A DNA stretch of 64,000 bases from Zestosphaera sp. (GTDB lineage Archaea; Thermoproteota; Thermoprotei_A; Sulfolobales; NBVN01): assembly GCA_038843015.1 (NCBI GenBank), contig JAWBSH010000001.1, forward strand, positions 62,001 to 126,000, read 5' to 3'. Positions 33,193 to 42,657 of the stretch are shown here, in pieces. A program made the translations under genes and the position numbers. The stretch's first letter is position 1, and every line of letters starts with the position of its first letter. The notes under the pieces are model-generated. The model did no database searches. It was not told the origin of the DNA and was given only the letters and a program-made list of their open reading frames with translations.

Positions 33193-34209
33193 GTGTATGT
33201 TGGGTGTGGGTGGGTGACTCGCGCAGTTTGCGAAGACCTCCGACATAGAGCGTATAAATTTATTCAAGACGTCAGCAGAGGTGTTGTGTTAGGCTCTACA
33301 GAAGTCGCTACTGGTTCATTAGAAATCATAAAAGATGCGTCGATTTTATGCAAGAACACATTTAGAGAGTTTCTAGTTGACTTTATCCCCTCAATAGTTG
33401 CTTCTAGACCGCCTTCCCAGGTAGTAGAGAATATACTTCGCAAATACCTTGAAGAATTCACTAAGCTGAAAACCGAAAAAGGGTTTGAGGAGGCTGTGGA
33501 TGAGACACAAAATATCGTAGACTCTCTTATTAAAGAACTTAATCTAGTTAGGGACTTGATAGCAGAGATAGGTTCTAGGCGAATCGAGAATGGCGATACT
33601 ATCTTAACACACTCTTACAGCACTACAGTGTTAAGAACTCTTGAGAAGGCTATTAAGAAAGGCCTCACTTTCAGAGTTTACGTAACTGAGTCTAGGCCTA
33701 TAGGGGAGGGCAGAGTAACTGCTAGTAGCCTGAGCAAGCTAGGGATCGAGACTACGCTGATCGTAGACTCAGCTGTTAGGTATGTAATGAAACACGTGAA
33801 TAAGGTGTTGGTCGGAGCGGACGCTATAGCTGTGAATGGCGCTATAGTGAATAAAGTAGGTACTTCAACAATAGCATTAGTAGCTAAGGAAGCTAGATCT
33901 CGTTTATTTGTTTTAGCTGGGATCTACAAGCTGTCTTTTGAGACAGTCTTTGGCGAATTAATAGAGCAGGTATTTCTCGAAGATATAAACCTGATTATAC
34001 CTAAAGAAAAAATTCGGGAGCTCCCGAATAAGGTAAGAGTTAGCGCGCCACTATTTGATGTCACGCCTCCGGAATATATAGACGCGATAATCACAGAGAG
34101 AGGAGTCTTAGCTCCTCAAGCAATACCAGTCCTGGTTGCGAGTCTTTACGGGTGGCCTCCCAAGATCAAGTCTTTAAAAGAGTTGCTAGATGAGGTGAGC
34201 AAGAATTGA
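33193..34209 (+). CDS. eIF2B/ribose-1,5-bisphosphate isomerase-like protein, copy 1
   Basis: A 338-residue member of the eIF2B-alpha/MtnA/R15P-isomerase superfamily. It has GSRRIENGDTILTHSYSTTVLRTLEKA, then RVYVTESRPIGEGRVTASSLSKLGIETTLIVDSAVRYVM, VLVGADAIAVNGAIVNKVGTSTIA and DVTPPEYIDAIITERGVLAPQA. The His-rich GDxIxTHxxST loop and the GADA(I/V)xxNGAxxNKxGT motif are intact. The N-terminus (GTG at 33214 is a good start) departs from copy 2: it lacks the IRGAGKIA stretch seen in bona fide R15P isomerases. It may act as a partner subunit or a divergent isomerase. Overlaps copy 2 by 4 bp. Confidence 0.82.
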   Translation: MYVGCGWVTRAVCEDLRHRAYKFIQDVSRGVVLGSTEVATGSLEIIKDASILCKNTFREFLVDFIPSIVASRPPSQVVENILRKYLEEFTKLKTEKGFEEAVDETQNIVDSLIKELNLVRDLIAEIGSRRIENGDTILTHSYSTTVLRTLEKAIKKGLTFRVYVTESRPIGEGRVTASSLSKLGIETTLIVDSAVRYVMKHVNKVLVGADAIAVNGAIVNKVGTSTIALVAKEARSRLFVLAGIYKLSFETVFGELIEQVFLEDINLIIPKEKIRELPNKVRVSAPLFDVTPPEYIDAIITERGVLAPQAIPVLVASLYGWPPKIKSLKELLDEVSKN

Positions 34210-35192
34210 GTCCTGAGTATAAGCTTCCTAAAGAAGTAGTAGAGATTTACGAGGGCATCAAAAACATGAGTATAAGAGGGGCTGGGAAAATAGCTAAGTA
34301 CGCGGTTCTTGCGTTAATGAAAGCTGCGGAAGACTTCAAGAGCGATGAAACACGTGATTTCCTTAGATACATGGAGTACGTGGGTTCTTACTTGAGGAGC
34401 TCTAGACCTACAGCAGTCTCTCTACCTAACGCTATAACGTACGTCCTAACGAGGCTAAGGAAACAAAGTATTACCTCAGTAGAAGAAGGTAAGCAAATAG
34501 TTATTAGCTCAGCCCAAGAATTCATGAGGAGAGCTGATGAAGCTCTTAAAATAATAGGTGAGTTAGGTTCTAGGCGAATCGAGAACGGCGACATCATAAT
34601 GACTCACTGCCACAGCACTGCAGCCACGTCAGTAATAGCTACCGCATATAAGAAAGGAAAAATAAATGTTGTTTATGTTAAAGAGACACGCCCGGCTTTC
34701 CAAGGCTTAATCACGGCTAAAGCTCTAGCAGAGGAAGGTCTCGAAGTAGTCGTAATACCTGACTCTTCTGTAAGGTACTTCATGAAGAAGGTAGATAAGG
34801 TCGTAGTAGGAGCTGACACCGTAGCAGCCAACGGAGCAGTAGTCAATAAGATAGGGACGTCTCTGGTGGCCCTAGCAGCCAAAGAAGCAAGAGTTCGTTT
34901 TTACGTTGCGACAGAAACCTTCAAGTTTAGCCCCTACACACTACTAGGAGAGTTAGTCCCCATAGAGGTTAGAGACCCTAGAGAAGTAGTTGATGATGAG
35001 TGGATGAAAGAAAATAAGAATGTGAAGATATTTAACCCAGTCTTCGACGTCACGCCCCCAGAATATATAGACGCGATAATCACAGAGAGAGGAGTAATAC
35101 CCCCGCAAGCCGCACTACTACTGCTAATCGAAGACTACGGTACTGAGTTGAGAGAAGTAGGAGTAAATATTCCGACGGCGTGGGAAGAATAA
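34206..35192 (+). CDS. Ribose-1,5-bisphosphate isomerase (e2b2 type), copy 2
   Basis: A 328-residue protein with the N-terminal IYEGIKNMSIRGAGKIAKYAVLAL stretch characteristic of archaeal R15P isomerase, and all superfamily motifs (GSRRIENGDIIMTHCHST, TRPAFQGLITAKAL, VVVGADTVAANGAVVNKIGTSLVA). It would convert ribose-1,5-bisphosphate to ribulose-1,5-bisphosphate in the archaeal AMP/NMP pathway, feeding type III RuBisCO. Neither AMP phosphorylase nor RuBisCO lies in this window. The Cys in the THCHST loop corresponds to the catalytic Cys in the family and is Tyr (THSYST) in copy 1, further separating the two. Confidence 0.87.
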   Translation: MSPEYKLPKEVVEIYEGIKNMSIRGAGKIAKYAVLALMKAAEDFKSDETRDFLRYMEYVGSYLRSSRPTAVSLPNAITYVLTRLRKQSITSVEEGKQIVISSAQEFMRRADEALKIIGELGSRRIENGDIIMTHCHSTAATSVIATAYKKGKINVVYVKETRPAFQGLITAKALAEEGLEVVVIPDSSVRYFMKKVDKVVVGADTVAANGAVVNKIGTSLVALAAKEARVRFYVATETFKFSPYTLLGELVPIEVRDPREVVDDEWMKENKNVKIFNPVFDVTPPEYIDAIITERGVIPPQAALLLLIEDYGTELREVGVNIPTAWEE

Positions 35193-35215
35193 CCGCACTT
35201 AACAATGCTTTAAAT

Positions 35216-36229
35216 TCAGAGCACTATCGTTCTTATGTTCAGCTTGTTTGTAACGTAGTCTGCAAACACTTTACTCTGAGAGCTTCTCGCGTTATTAACT
35301 ACAAGCAACTTGGGTCTCGAGCGATCCACGTACTCAATTAAGCCTTTAAAATCGGAATGGTCGCTGAAAGCTACTAAGTAGCTGTTGCTCCCGACCCTCC
35401 TGTAGGGCTTCTTGAATTCCCAGCCACTAAGCGTCACGTGACTCACTCTACTATTTTCTTTGAGTCTAGGATAGCTAGTTGAGTGAGTTAAGTAGACATA
35501 CCAACCGTCTCTTACAACTTCCATGCCCTCACGTGAATTTATATGGAAGTACTCACCGAACCTCATCCCGTATTTTTCAGCGATCTTAGACAGTGAGTAC
35601 TGTTTATGGCTGAGGACGAAAGGAGCTATAACACCGCGTTCACGCAGAACCTGCATCACTTCCTGAACTTTACCGTAGTAAGCGTATAAGTGTACAGGAC
35701 CCTTGCTAAGCAACTCATTAATCAGGTCTGCTAAGATAGTCTCAATAAAATCATCGAATTCCCTAATGTATGAGGGATGACCATACACAGCATCTATGAC
35801 TAACACGTCAGGTTGGATGACTTCAGTACCCCTACCAACCTTCTTAAAGTCGCTCGTGTACCCTATAGTTGTGTTGTCTTCATACTCGACTAGCACCTGC
35901 GCTGTTCCAGGTATGTGGACAGCCTTCTTAAAAACTAGTCTAAGACCTCCTACTTCGTAAGGTTGGTCATAATTAAGCGGAACAAACAATGATGAGTCGT
36001 TAAATTCTGTCACTACAGAGAGCCACTCGAGAGTAAGCGGTGTACCAACTATCTTCTGTCTGCGTCTCACTGATTCAGTAAGTCTTACTATATGATCTCT
36101 ATGAACGTGAGTCACTATTCTCTCGTGAGAATCCTCGTGCCCGTCAATAACTACAGACTCATTAACTGATATGCCTCCGTGGTCGTTCACTCTGATCAAA
36201 GCTTTCTCCAGAAGTGACTCGACACTCAC
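35216..36229 (-). CDS. Metallo-beta-lactamase fold hydrolase (RNase/nuclease-like)
   Basis: A 337-residue MBL protein with the metal motif THVHRDHI (H-x-H-x-D-H, residues 40-47), a later VHIPGTAQVLVEY (third motif His), the YTSDFKK strand with Asp, and a C-terminal VAFSDHSDFKGLIEYVDRSRPKLLVV, which resembles the motif A-B-C arrangement of beta-CASP/SNM1-type nucleases though it is shorter. The CASP segment sits in the middle (residues 170-265). It is probably a DNA or RNA processing nuclease; the substrate is not evident. It converges with the isomerase pair. Confidence 0.78.
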   Translation of the reverse strand: MSVESLLEKALIRVNDHGGISVNESVVIDGHEDSHERIVTHVHRDHIVRLTESVRRRQKIVGTPLTLEWLSVVTEFNDSSLFVPLNYDQPYEVGGLRLVFKKAVHIPGTAQVLVEYEDNTTIGYTSDFKKVGRGTEVIQPDVLVIDAVYGHPSYIREFDDFIETILADLINELLSKGPVHLYAYYGKVQEVMQVLRERGVIAPFVLSHKQYSLSKIAEKYGMRFGEYFHINSREGMEVVRDGWYVYLTHSTSYPRLKENSRVSHVTLSGWEFKKPYRRVGSNSYLVAFSDHSDFKGLIEYVDRSRPKLLVVNNARSSQSKVFADYVTNKLNIRTIVL

Positions 36230-36324
36230 TGAGTATCCCTGCCAAGATTATTAGAGAAGAGCAAAATTAATAAAAGCAAATCTGCTGGAAAATTCTTGAG
36301 ACCTGATTAAGTCATTATGTAGCC

Positions 36325-37599
36325 TCAGATTACTGTCTCGTAGTAAGTGGCTAATACCTTTCTTAACTCTTCAATGTCTGGATTTATTGTTGGTGCGTCA
36401 CCAACTACTTCTCTCACCACGTCTGGGTCTTTTAGCCCGTGCCCCGTTATCAACACTACTACCTCCTCATCCTTGTCTATAAGCTTGTCCTGAAGAGCCT
36501 TCATAAGTCCGGCTAAAGACGCTGCCCCAGATGGCTCAGCAAATACTCCCTCAGTACTAGCCAGAGCCTTCATAGCTTCAACAATCAGAGAATCTTCAAC
36601 TTCTTCTGCCTTGCCTCTAGTGACTTGAAGAGCTGCTAGTCCTGCGTCACCATCCCAGGGGTATGGGTCTTCAAGACCCCAGGCTATAGTGTGTGGGTGG
36701 TCCCAGGGGCGTATATTGAAGGGGTCTTGTTTTTCTTTGAAAGCTCTGACGAACGGCGGGTTACCTGTTGACTGCACAGCAAACAACTTAGGATACTCAT
36801 TAATTAGACCTAATTCTATGTAGTCTCTGAATCCCTTCCAAACACCAGTCAACAGTGAAGCAGCACCTACTGGGACAAAAACCCAGTCTGGCGTCACCCA
36901 ATTCATTTGCTCTACTATCTCGTAAGAGATTGTTTTAGAGCCCTCTATCTGGTACGGGTTGAAGGGACCGAAGCTAGGTGACGGGAAGAATCCGAATTTC
37001 TCGTAAGCTAGCTTCATCATCTTGACTGTAGGGTCTTCTCTGCCGAGACCCCGCACCTTAACTACCTTAGCTCCGTAGAAAAGTAGCTGGGCTATCTTAC
37101 TATAACTAGCTTGCTCTATGACGAAAGCATAGACCTCCATTCCAGTCCTGGCAGCGTAAGCTGATAAAGCAACTGCCGCGTTTCCTGATGAGGCGGTAAC
37201 TAACTTGCTATAGCCGAATTCTTTAGCAACGCTGACAGCAACTGACATGCCGCGATCTTTATAGGATGCTGTCGGGTTTCTAGTCTCGTCTTTAATCCAT
37301 AAAGACTTAACGCCGAGCTTCTCAGCAAGTCTTCGAGCTTTAATTAACGGGGTAGCTCCCTCATTAAGTGTGACGATGTTTTCACTGTTTTGGGGCGGTA
37401 GCAAGTCAAAGTATTTCCATTGACTAGTTAGAGGCTTCTTGCTGACGTAATCTCTAGTATAGAAATTCTTGAGTGCTTCATAATCGTAGTTTATGTCTAG
37501 CCGACCTAAGTCGTTCTTTAAGCACAGGGATGGCTTGTCCTCATACTTGTAGGTAGTGCCGCAACGAGAACAAGTGAGGTTCTTTATGTATTTTGACAT
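36325..37599 (-). CDS. thrC: Threonine synthase
   Basis: A 424-residue PLP enzyme of fold type II converting O-phosphohomoserine to threonine. It has an N-terminal CSRCGTTYKYEDKPSLC (remnant zinc ribbon), EGATPLIKARRLAEKLGVKSLWIKDE, the cofactor lysine in NPTASYKDRGMSVAVS, SSGNAAVALSAYAARTG, the phosphate loop PVGAASLLTGVWKGF and the C-terminal LITGHGLKDPDVV. It is transcribed downstream of preA with a 131-bp gap, so it may or may not share that unit. No other threonine genes are near. Confidence 0.93.
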   Translation of the reverse strand: MSKYIKNLTCSRCGTTYKYEDKPSLCLKNDLGRLDINYDYEALKNFYTRDYVSKKPLTSQWKYFDLLPPQNSENIVTLNEGATPLIKARRLAEKLGVKSLWIKDETRNPTASYKDRGMSVAVSVAKEFGYSKLVTASSGNAAVALSAYAARTGMEVYAFVIEQASYSKIAQLLFYGAKVVKVRGLGREDPTVKMMKLAYEKFGFFPSPSFGPFNPYQIEGSKTISYEIVEQMNWVTPDWVFVPVGAASLLTGVWKGFRDYIELGLINEYPKLFAVQSTGNPPFVRAFKEKQDPFNIRPWDHPHTIAWGLEDPYPWDGDAGLAALQVTRGKAEEVEDSLIVEAMKALASTEGVFAEPSGAASLAGLMKALQDKLIDKDEEVVVLITGHGLKDPDVVREVVGDAPTINPDIEELRKVLATYYETVI

Positions 37600-37730
37600 A
37601 CTGTTCTAGCCTCCACACAAGTAGTTACTGAAGGCTTTTTAGTATGACTTAAACTAAGCAAGATATACTGCTTGATTTGCTCTTCCATATTTTAAAGAAA
37701 AACTTACTTAATCTAAATTAAATGTTCTCG

Positions 37731-38948
37731 CTATACCCAGTAATTTGCTGGGAAGTGAATAGCTCTTGTGGGGCACACAGTAGTGCAGACGCCGCAACCG
37801 TAACACTTACTAGTATCGACGACAGCCACTCTAGTGTTGCCTTTAGGAAGCACGTGTACGGCGTCGTAAGTGCATGACTGCTCGCAGAGACCGCAAGCAA
37901 TACATTTTTCTTCTGAAACTACGGGATTCTTAACTTCATACCACCCGGCTAGCTCGGGCTTGAGGTGCTTTAACGCAATACCTCTTATATCTTCTATGCT
38001 TGAGTAGCCATGCTCCTTCAACCACTTAGCAACACCCTCAGCTAATCTCCTGAATACTTGAGGACCTTCTAGTATGGCTTGAGTACAGACTTGAACGGCT
38101 GTAGCGCCTGCCATAACGTACTCAATCACGTCTTCAGGCTGAGAAATCCCTCCAACCCCAATTACAGGCAACTTACTTATTTTTGCTATCTCAGCTACTA
38201 CGGCGACTCCTAGAGGTTTTATAGCAGGTCCCGAGAGCCACCCGTGTCCGTTAGGCCCTCCCATAATAGGTCTTCCGCTCTCTACGTCTATGTGTAGTGT
38301 GGGGCCTATAGTGTTTATCGCTACGACACCGTCAACACCTACCTTCTCAAGCTCTCTTATCATTTCTTTAAGACCTATTAGATGAGGGCTTAACTTAGGG
38401 AATACCGGGACTTCCACAACTTCTTTCAGTGCTTTAGCTGACTCAACGACAGGCTTATACTCAAAGCCCACATAATGTGTTGAGAACTCAATACCTTGAG
38501 CACCTGCCTTCACAGCTTTAGGACCTAACTCTCTGAGTTCGTGCGCCCAGTACCCTAAGCTAGCTATAAGTGGTATTCCGTGCTTCTCGGCAACTCTCCT
38601 AGCGTAAGGTAACTCCACGTTAAACCACTGCTCGGGCGGCAAGTCAGACCAGAGCTCAGCGTTTAAGAATCCATAGTATGCTCCTCTAACATTTACTATC
38701 TTAGTTACTAGTTTTCCGTTCTCGTATTTAGGCGACATTAACCCTAAATACCCTCTATTAATGACGCCCATGTGAGGTCTCGGGACTTTAGCCGGCTTAA
38801 TACCTATAGTCTTAGCTACTAAGCCTCCAGCACCACCCTCAGCAAGCAACTCCATAGCTTTGCCATCTCTTGATATAGGACATGCGGAGTTCAGTATCGG
38901 GTTCCTGAATTTTAGACCAGCTATCTCAACAGATATTTCTACACTCAT
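37731..38948 (-). CDS. preA: Dihydropyrimidine dehydrogenase-like protein PreA with C-terminal 2[4Fe-4S] ferredoxin domain
   Basis: A 405-residue FMN oxidoreductase. It has an N-terminal TIM barrel like dihydroorotate dehydrogenase (FRNPILNSACPISRDGKAMELLAEGGAGGLVAKTIG; INTIGPTLHID; IGVGGISQPEDVIEYVMAGATAVQVCT), then two cluster motifs, CIACGLCEQSCTYDAVH and CYGCGVCTTVCPTRAIHF. This domain plan is PreA, the catalytic half of bacterial NAD-dependent dihydropyrimidine dehydrogenase. No PreT flavoprotein partner is beside it. The 2[4Fe-4S] domain could take electrons from ferredoxin instead. It follows ssnA by 20 bp and ends the carbamoyl cluster. The reduced base is not predictable. Confidence 0.9.
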   Translation of the reverse strand: MSVEISVEIAGLKFRNPILNSACPISRDGKAMELLAEGGAGGLVAKTIGIKPAKVPRPHMGVINRGYLGLMSPKYENGKLVTKIVNVRGAYYGFLNAELWSDLPPEQWFNVELPYARRVAEKHGIPLIASLGYWAHELRELGPKAVKAGAQGIEFSTHYVGFEYKPVVESAKALKEVVEVPVFPKLSPHLIGLKEMIRELEKVGVDGVVAINTIGPTLHIDVESGRPIMGGPNGHGWLSGPAIKPLGVAVVAEIAKISKLPVIGVGGISQPEDVIEYVMAGATAVQVCTQAILEGPQVFRRLAEGVAKWLKEHGYSSIEDIRGIALKHLKPELAGWYEVKNPVVSEEKCIACGLCEQSCTYDAVHVLPKGNTRVAVVDTSKCYGCGVCTTVCPTRAIHFPANYWV

Positions 38949-38967
38949 GTGACATCACCTAATAAAC

Positions 38968-40362
38968 TCAGGGCTTGAGCCACTCAATCTTGTATTTAAT
39001 TTCCATAGATAGCATCCTGTCCCAAAGTCTGTTTATGACTTTCTCAGAATAGTCAATAACTTTATCTAAGTCAACAGTTACTAGACGCCTCTCTTTAGTG
39101 ACCCACTTACCCCTAACTAAGACTCCCCACACATCCTTACCACTAAATGTGTTGACTAAGTGTCCATACACAGTCCTCTCGTCAAGAGGAGTATGCGTGA
39201 ATTCAGGCACTAATATGGTTATGTCAGCGTCTTTACCTACTTCTATAGAACCTATCTTATCGTGAACATTAAGAGCTCTGGCAGCATCGATAGTAGCCAT
39301 CTCAACAACCTTGAGGGGGCTCATCAACCTAGGGTCTTTATTCACTACCTTATGAACTAAGTAAGTTGACCTCATGTTCTCGAAAACATCCATTACATAC
39401 CCATCGTTACCTATACCTACAGTCATTCCTAGCGACAACATCTTAGGTATTGGAGGGACTCCAACCCCGTTTATCATGTTACTCATAGCGTTGTGCGCTA
39501 TCTTAACGTCATGTTGTTTCAGTATCATTAATTCGTCCTCAGTAACCTGAACACCGTGAATAGCGAGAAACCTTGGCGACAAGAATCCTATGTCTCTCAA
39601 CCTCTCTACAGGTCTCTTACCGTACCGTTCAATACTGTGGTAGACGTCAATGAGTCCTTCCTCTAAGTGCATAGCGTATATAGTCCCATACTTATCAGCC
39701 AATTCTCTAGTCTTAATCAAGACATCATCAGTGACTGTGAAAGACGCATGTAGGGTGAAAACACCCTTAACGTTACTGTCAGGACTGCCGTGAGTTTTCC
39801 TGACGAACCTCTCGTTCTCTGCTATACCATCATAGCCTTCACTCAAACTCCTCCTCTGAGTTACTGAGAAGCCTGCAAAGCCTCTTAAACCAACTTCAAC
39901 AACCCCCTTCTCTACATAGTCTAATGAATTCTGGATTATGTTGGGAGCATCTAGCAAGTCCTTAAAGAAAGTTGTTCCAGTCCTGGCGAAAAGTATAGAC
40001 CCTAACAAAGCACTAACGTAAACGTCATCATACGTGAGAGACTCGTCAAGTGCCCACCAAATCCTTTGTAAATTCTGCTGGAAATCTGACGGCGCCTCAA
40101 TCACGCCAAACCAGGGCGAGCCAGTCAGGAGGAGTCCATAGAAATGTGTGTGAGCACACACGAAACCCGGAGTCACGACACTCCTCTTCAGCTCTACATA
40201 CTCTTCGGCGGCATACTTACTCCTGCCGTCACCTAAACCAACATCAACTATCTTGCCATCCCTAACAGCAATAAAGCCTCGCGGAATAACGTCTCTCGTG
40301 GAATTCATTGTGACTATCAAAGCATTATTTATTAGTAAATCTACCTTTTCCAAGCAAAACAC
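38968..40362 (-). CDS. ssnA: SsnA-type amidohydrolase / aminohydrolase
   Basis: A 464-residue metal-dependent hydrolase of the amidohydrolase superfamily. It shows the N-terminal beta sandwich (LLINNALIVTMN...IAVRDGKIVDVG), metal ligands in TPGFVCAHTHFYGLLL, the YAMHLEEGL His, AIHGVQVTEDEL His, and the catalytic Asp in GIGNDGYVMDVFENMR. The C-terminal GKDADITIL belongs to the sandwich. The stretch around MDVFENMR and the overall order match bacterial SsnA, a gene tied to ygeW, ygfK and arcC in purine-catabolic clusters. Here it lies with preA and, after a 122-bp AT-rich gap, arcC. Substrate is unknown, probably a cyclic amidine or ureide. Confidence 0.85.
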   Translation of the reverse strand: MFCLEKVDLLINNALIVTMNSTRDVIPRGFIAVRDGKIVDVGLGDGRSKYAAEEYVELKRSVVTPGFVCAHTHFYGLLLTGSPWFGVIEAPSDFQQNLQRIWWALDESLTYDDVYVSALLGSILFARTGTTFFKDLLDAPNIIQNSLDYVEKGVVEVGLRGFAGFSVTQRRSLSEGYDGIAENERFVRKTHGSPDSNVKGVFTLHASFTVTDDVLIKTRELADKYGTIYAMHLEEGLIDVYHSIERYGKRPVERLRDIGFLSPRFLAIHGVQVTEDELMILKQHDVKIAHNAMSNMINGVGVPPIPKMLSLGMTVGIGNDGYVMDVFENMRSTYLVHKVVNKDPRLMSPLKVVEMATIDAARALNVHDKIGSIEVGKDADITILVPEFTHTPLDERTVYGHLVNTFSGKDVWGVLVRGKWVTKERRLVTVDLDKVIDYSEKVINRLWDRMLSMEIKYKIEWLKP

Positions 40363-40484
40363 ACCAATGAGTAGTTTATTAAGGCAGTTTTAAACAAGTA
40401 TTTATATATTTCAGAGAAAACTCTTAAGAATTTAAAAAACGCTTAAGTTAAGTGTTTAGATTATTTACGAAAATCATTAAGCTA

Positions 40485-41447
40485 CTAGATAGGCAGTATT
40501 GTAGTTCCTGAGAGACCCTTTATTACTTCGTAGCCTTTATATAGGTGACCTATCATAGCTTTCTTACCGCCGTTCTTTATGAACCTTATCGCAGCTAGTA
40601 CTTTGGGCCCCATAGAACCTGGAGCAAAGTGTCCTTCCTTATAGTATTTCTCTAACTCAGACACCATTACTACATCTAACTTCTTCTGGTCTGGCTTGCC
40701 GAAGTTCAGGTATACACCGTCTACGTCTGTCAATATCGCTAGGGTTCCTACCCCGAGAGACGTGGCTAAAACCTCACCAGCTAAATCCTTGTCGATTACT
40801 GCCTCAACGCCTTGCAGAGTGTTGTCATCGTTCCTAACTATAGGTATTCCGCCACCACCAGAAGCTACGACTATCCACCCATCATCAACTAACCTCTTTA
40901 TAGCGGCTACTTCCACGTTATTGAACGGATTCGGTGATGGGACTACTCTCCTGTACCCGCCTCTAGGGTCAGGTTTAAAGACCCAGCCTTTCTCAGCAGC
41001 TAACTTCTTAGCTTCCTCCTCAGTATACCAGCTCCCCACATACTTAGTAGGATTACTCCATGCCGGGTCGTCTCTCCGCACTTCAACTTGATTAACTACA
41101 GCTACAACTCCCTTAACGGAGTCTCTAACACCCTCCCTGATTAGCACGTTGCTTATTGACTGAGCTAGTAAGTAACCTAACCACCCTTGAGTCATAGCAC
41201 CTGCTATATCCATAGTTAAAGGAGGTATCCTGTCTTTAGACCTCTCCATCCACTCCATTATAATACCTACTTGAGGGCCGTTCCCGTGAGTGACGACAAC
41301 TCTATACCCCTCCTTAACTATCCTCACAATAGTTTCTGCAGCTCTATAAGCGTTTCTCCAATAGTCTTCAGGAGTTCCTTTATCTCCCTTGCTCTGGAAC
41401 GCGTTACCACCTAACGCGATTAGTATGTATCTCTCGTCCCTAGTCAA
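40485..41447 (-). CDS. arcC: Carbamate kinase
   Basis: A 320-residue enzyme making ATP from carbamoyl phosphate and ADP. It has ILIALGGNAF near the N-terminus, VVTHGNGPQVG, GWLGYLLAQSI, the conserved VVPSPNP, VVASGGGGIPIV and KDLAGEVLATSLG, and the C-terminal GHFAPGSMGPKVLAAIRFI. Length is standard. The start lies 14 bp after the stop of the first carbamoyltransferase gene, so the two are surely cotranscribed. This points to energy conservation through carbamoyl phosphate. Confidence 0.95.
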   Translation of the reverse strand: MTRDERYILIALGGNAFQSKGDKGTPEDYWRNAYRAAETIVRIVKEGYRVVVTHGNGPQVGIIMEWMERSKDRIPPLTMDIAGAMTQGWLGYLLAQSISNVLIREGVRDSVKGVVAVVNQVEVRRDDPAWSNPTKYVGSWYTEEEAKKLAAEKGWVFKPDPRGGYRRVVPSPNPFNNVEVAAIKRLVDDGWIVVASGGGGIPIVRNDDNTLQGVEAVIDKDLAGEVLATSLGVGTLAILTDVDGVYLNFGKPDQKKLDVVMVSELEKYYKEGHFAPGSMGPKVLAAIRFIKNGGKKAMIGHLYKGYEVIKGLSGTTILPI

Positions 41448-41461
41448 CTACCTATAACACC

Positions 41462-42544
41462 TCACTCGTACTTGCTTCCCATGACCATAGCCATTACGGC
41501 TTTCTGCACGTGTAGTCTGTTCTCAGCTTCTTCGAAGTATAGTGACTTCTCGTAGGTGTCTAGTACTTCGTCTGTTACTTCTTGCCCTCTGTCTGCTGGA
41601 CCGCAGTGCATGTAGTATGGTTTCCCTGCTTCTTCTAGGAGGTCCATCGTCACTATCCAGTTCTTGAATTTGTTTTGGTACTCCATAGCTTCTTCTTTAT
41701 GTACTTTGCCGTCAGCACTGAAGGGTGGGAAGAATCCTTTAGGACTCCATGCCTTCGGGTATACGAAGGTCGCGCCCTCGAAAGCTTCTCTCATGTCGTA
41801 AGTTACCTTAACAGAACCGCCGTAACGGTCAGCTAATTCCCTAACTTTCTGCATTATGTTATCCATTAACTCAAACCCCGGTGGGTGAGCGATCCAGACT
41901 TCAGCACCCATCATAGCAGCCATGATTGCCACGTCTTGAGGAACAGCTAGAGGCTTAAGGCCGCCGGAGTAAGCGTAAGAAACCACGAACTTCTTACCTC
42001 TCAGGTTAGGCACTACGTCTAGAGCAGCCTTAATATCAGCTAAAGACTGGAACGGGTGGAATATGTCGTCTTCCATGTTGAGGACGGGTATAGTAGCCCA
42101 CTTAGCGAATTCCTCAATTACTCTATGACCCCTCCCTATAATCCACTTAGCTGCGTCAGCATAGATCCTTATAGCAATCCCGTTCCCATACCTACTTAAA
42201 ACCCTAGCAACATCGCTTATAGCTTCAGTCTTGTAGGGCTCCATATCTTCTGGGAGCGTCGGCGTGTAGACGTCTTGAGGACTGAGGAAGTGTGCATGAC
42301 CACCCAACTGAGACATGCCTGCCTCAAAACTATTCCTAGTCCTTAAAGACCTATTATAGAAGAACATAAAGAGTGTCTGTCCCTTCAGGTAGGGTGTAGG
42401 AACTTTAGCCTTAAACTTCCTTTCTAGGTCTCTAGCAGCCTCAATAATCAACTTTATGTCTTCCTGAGTCCTCTCCAGGTTTGAGAGGTAGTCCTGACCC
42501 TCCCAAATACCTACATACCAGGGCTTACCCAAACACGTCACCAC
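41462..42544 (-). CDS. ygeW: Knotted carbamoyltransferase, YgeW type (copy 1)
   Basis: A 360-residue transcarbamylase-fold protein. The carbamoyl-phosphate loop is SLRTRNSFEAGM (about residues 70-81), followed by the knot-type insertion QDVYTPTLPEDMEPYKTEAISDVARVLSRYG. It also has HPFQSLADIKAAL and the C-terminal MHCGPADRGQEV, where the catalytic Cys is kept. The long EAISDVARVLSRYGNGIAIRI segment resembles YgeW/AOTCase-like enzymes rather than arginine-pathway OTCase, as do the extended N-terminus and the partner genes. In the catabolic direction it would release carbamoyl phosphate for the adjacent kinase. Acceptor unknown. Confidence 0.85.
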   Translation of the reverse strand: MVTCLGKPWYVGIWEGQDYLSNLERTQEDIKLIIEAARDLERKFKAKVPTPYLKGQTLFMFFYNRSLRTRNSFEAGMSQLGGHAHFLSPQDVYTPTLPEDMEPYKTEAISDVARVLSRYGNGIAIRIYADAAKWIIGRGHRVIEEFAKWATIPVLNMEDDIFHPFQSLADIKAALDVVPNLRGKKFVVSYAYSGGLKPLAVPQDVAIMAAMMGAEVWIAHPPGFELMDNIMQKVRELADRYGGSVKVTYDMREAFEGATFVYPKAWSPKGFFPPFSADGKVHKEEAMEYQNKFKNWIVTMDLLEEAGKPYYMHCGPADRGQEVTDEVLDTYEKSLYFEEAENRLHVQKAVMAMVMGSKYE

Positions 42545-42657
42545 ATTAACTCATTAATAATACCATCTTTTAAACTTAGCTACATTAGTTTCAGTAAAAC
42601 GTTATTTTCGTTAAATAGATAAAGTTGATATATTTTTATACGAATTCTAATTAAACA

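Noticed and set aside
36325-37599. ThrC as a YgeX-like diaminopropionate ammonia-lyase belonging to the carbamoyl cluster
   Set aside because: The sequence has the threonine-synthase zinc-ribbon remnant and motifs; fold relation alone is not enough.
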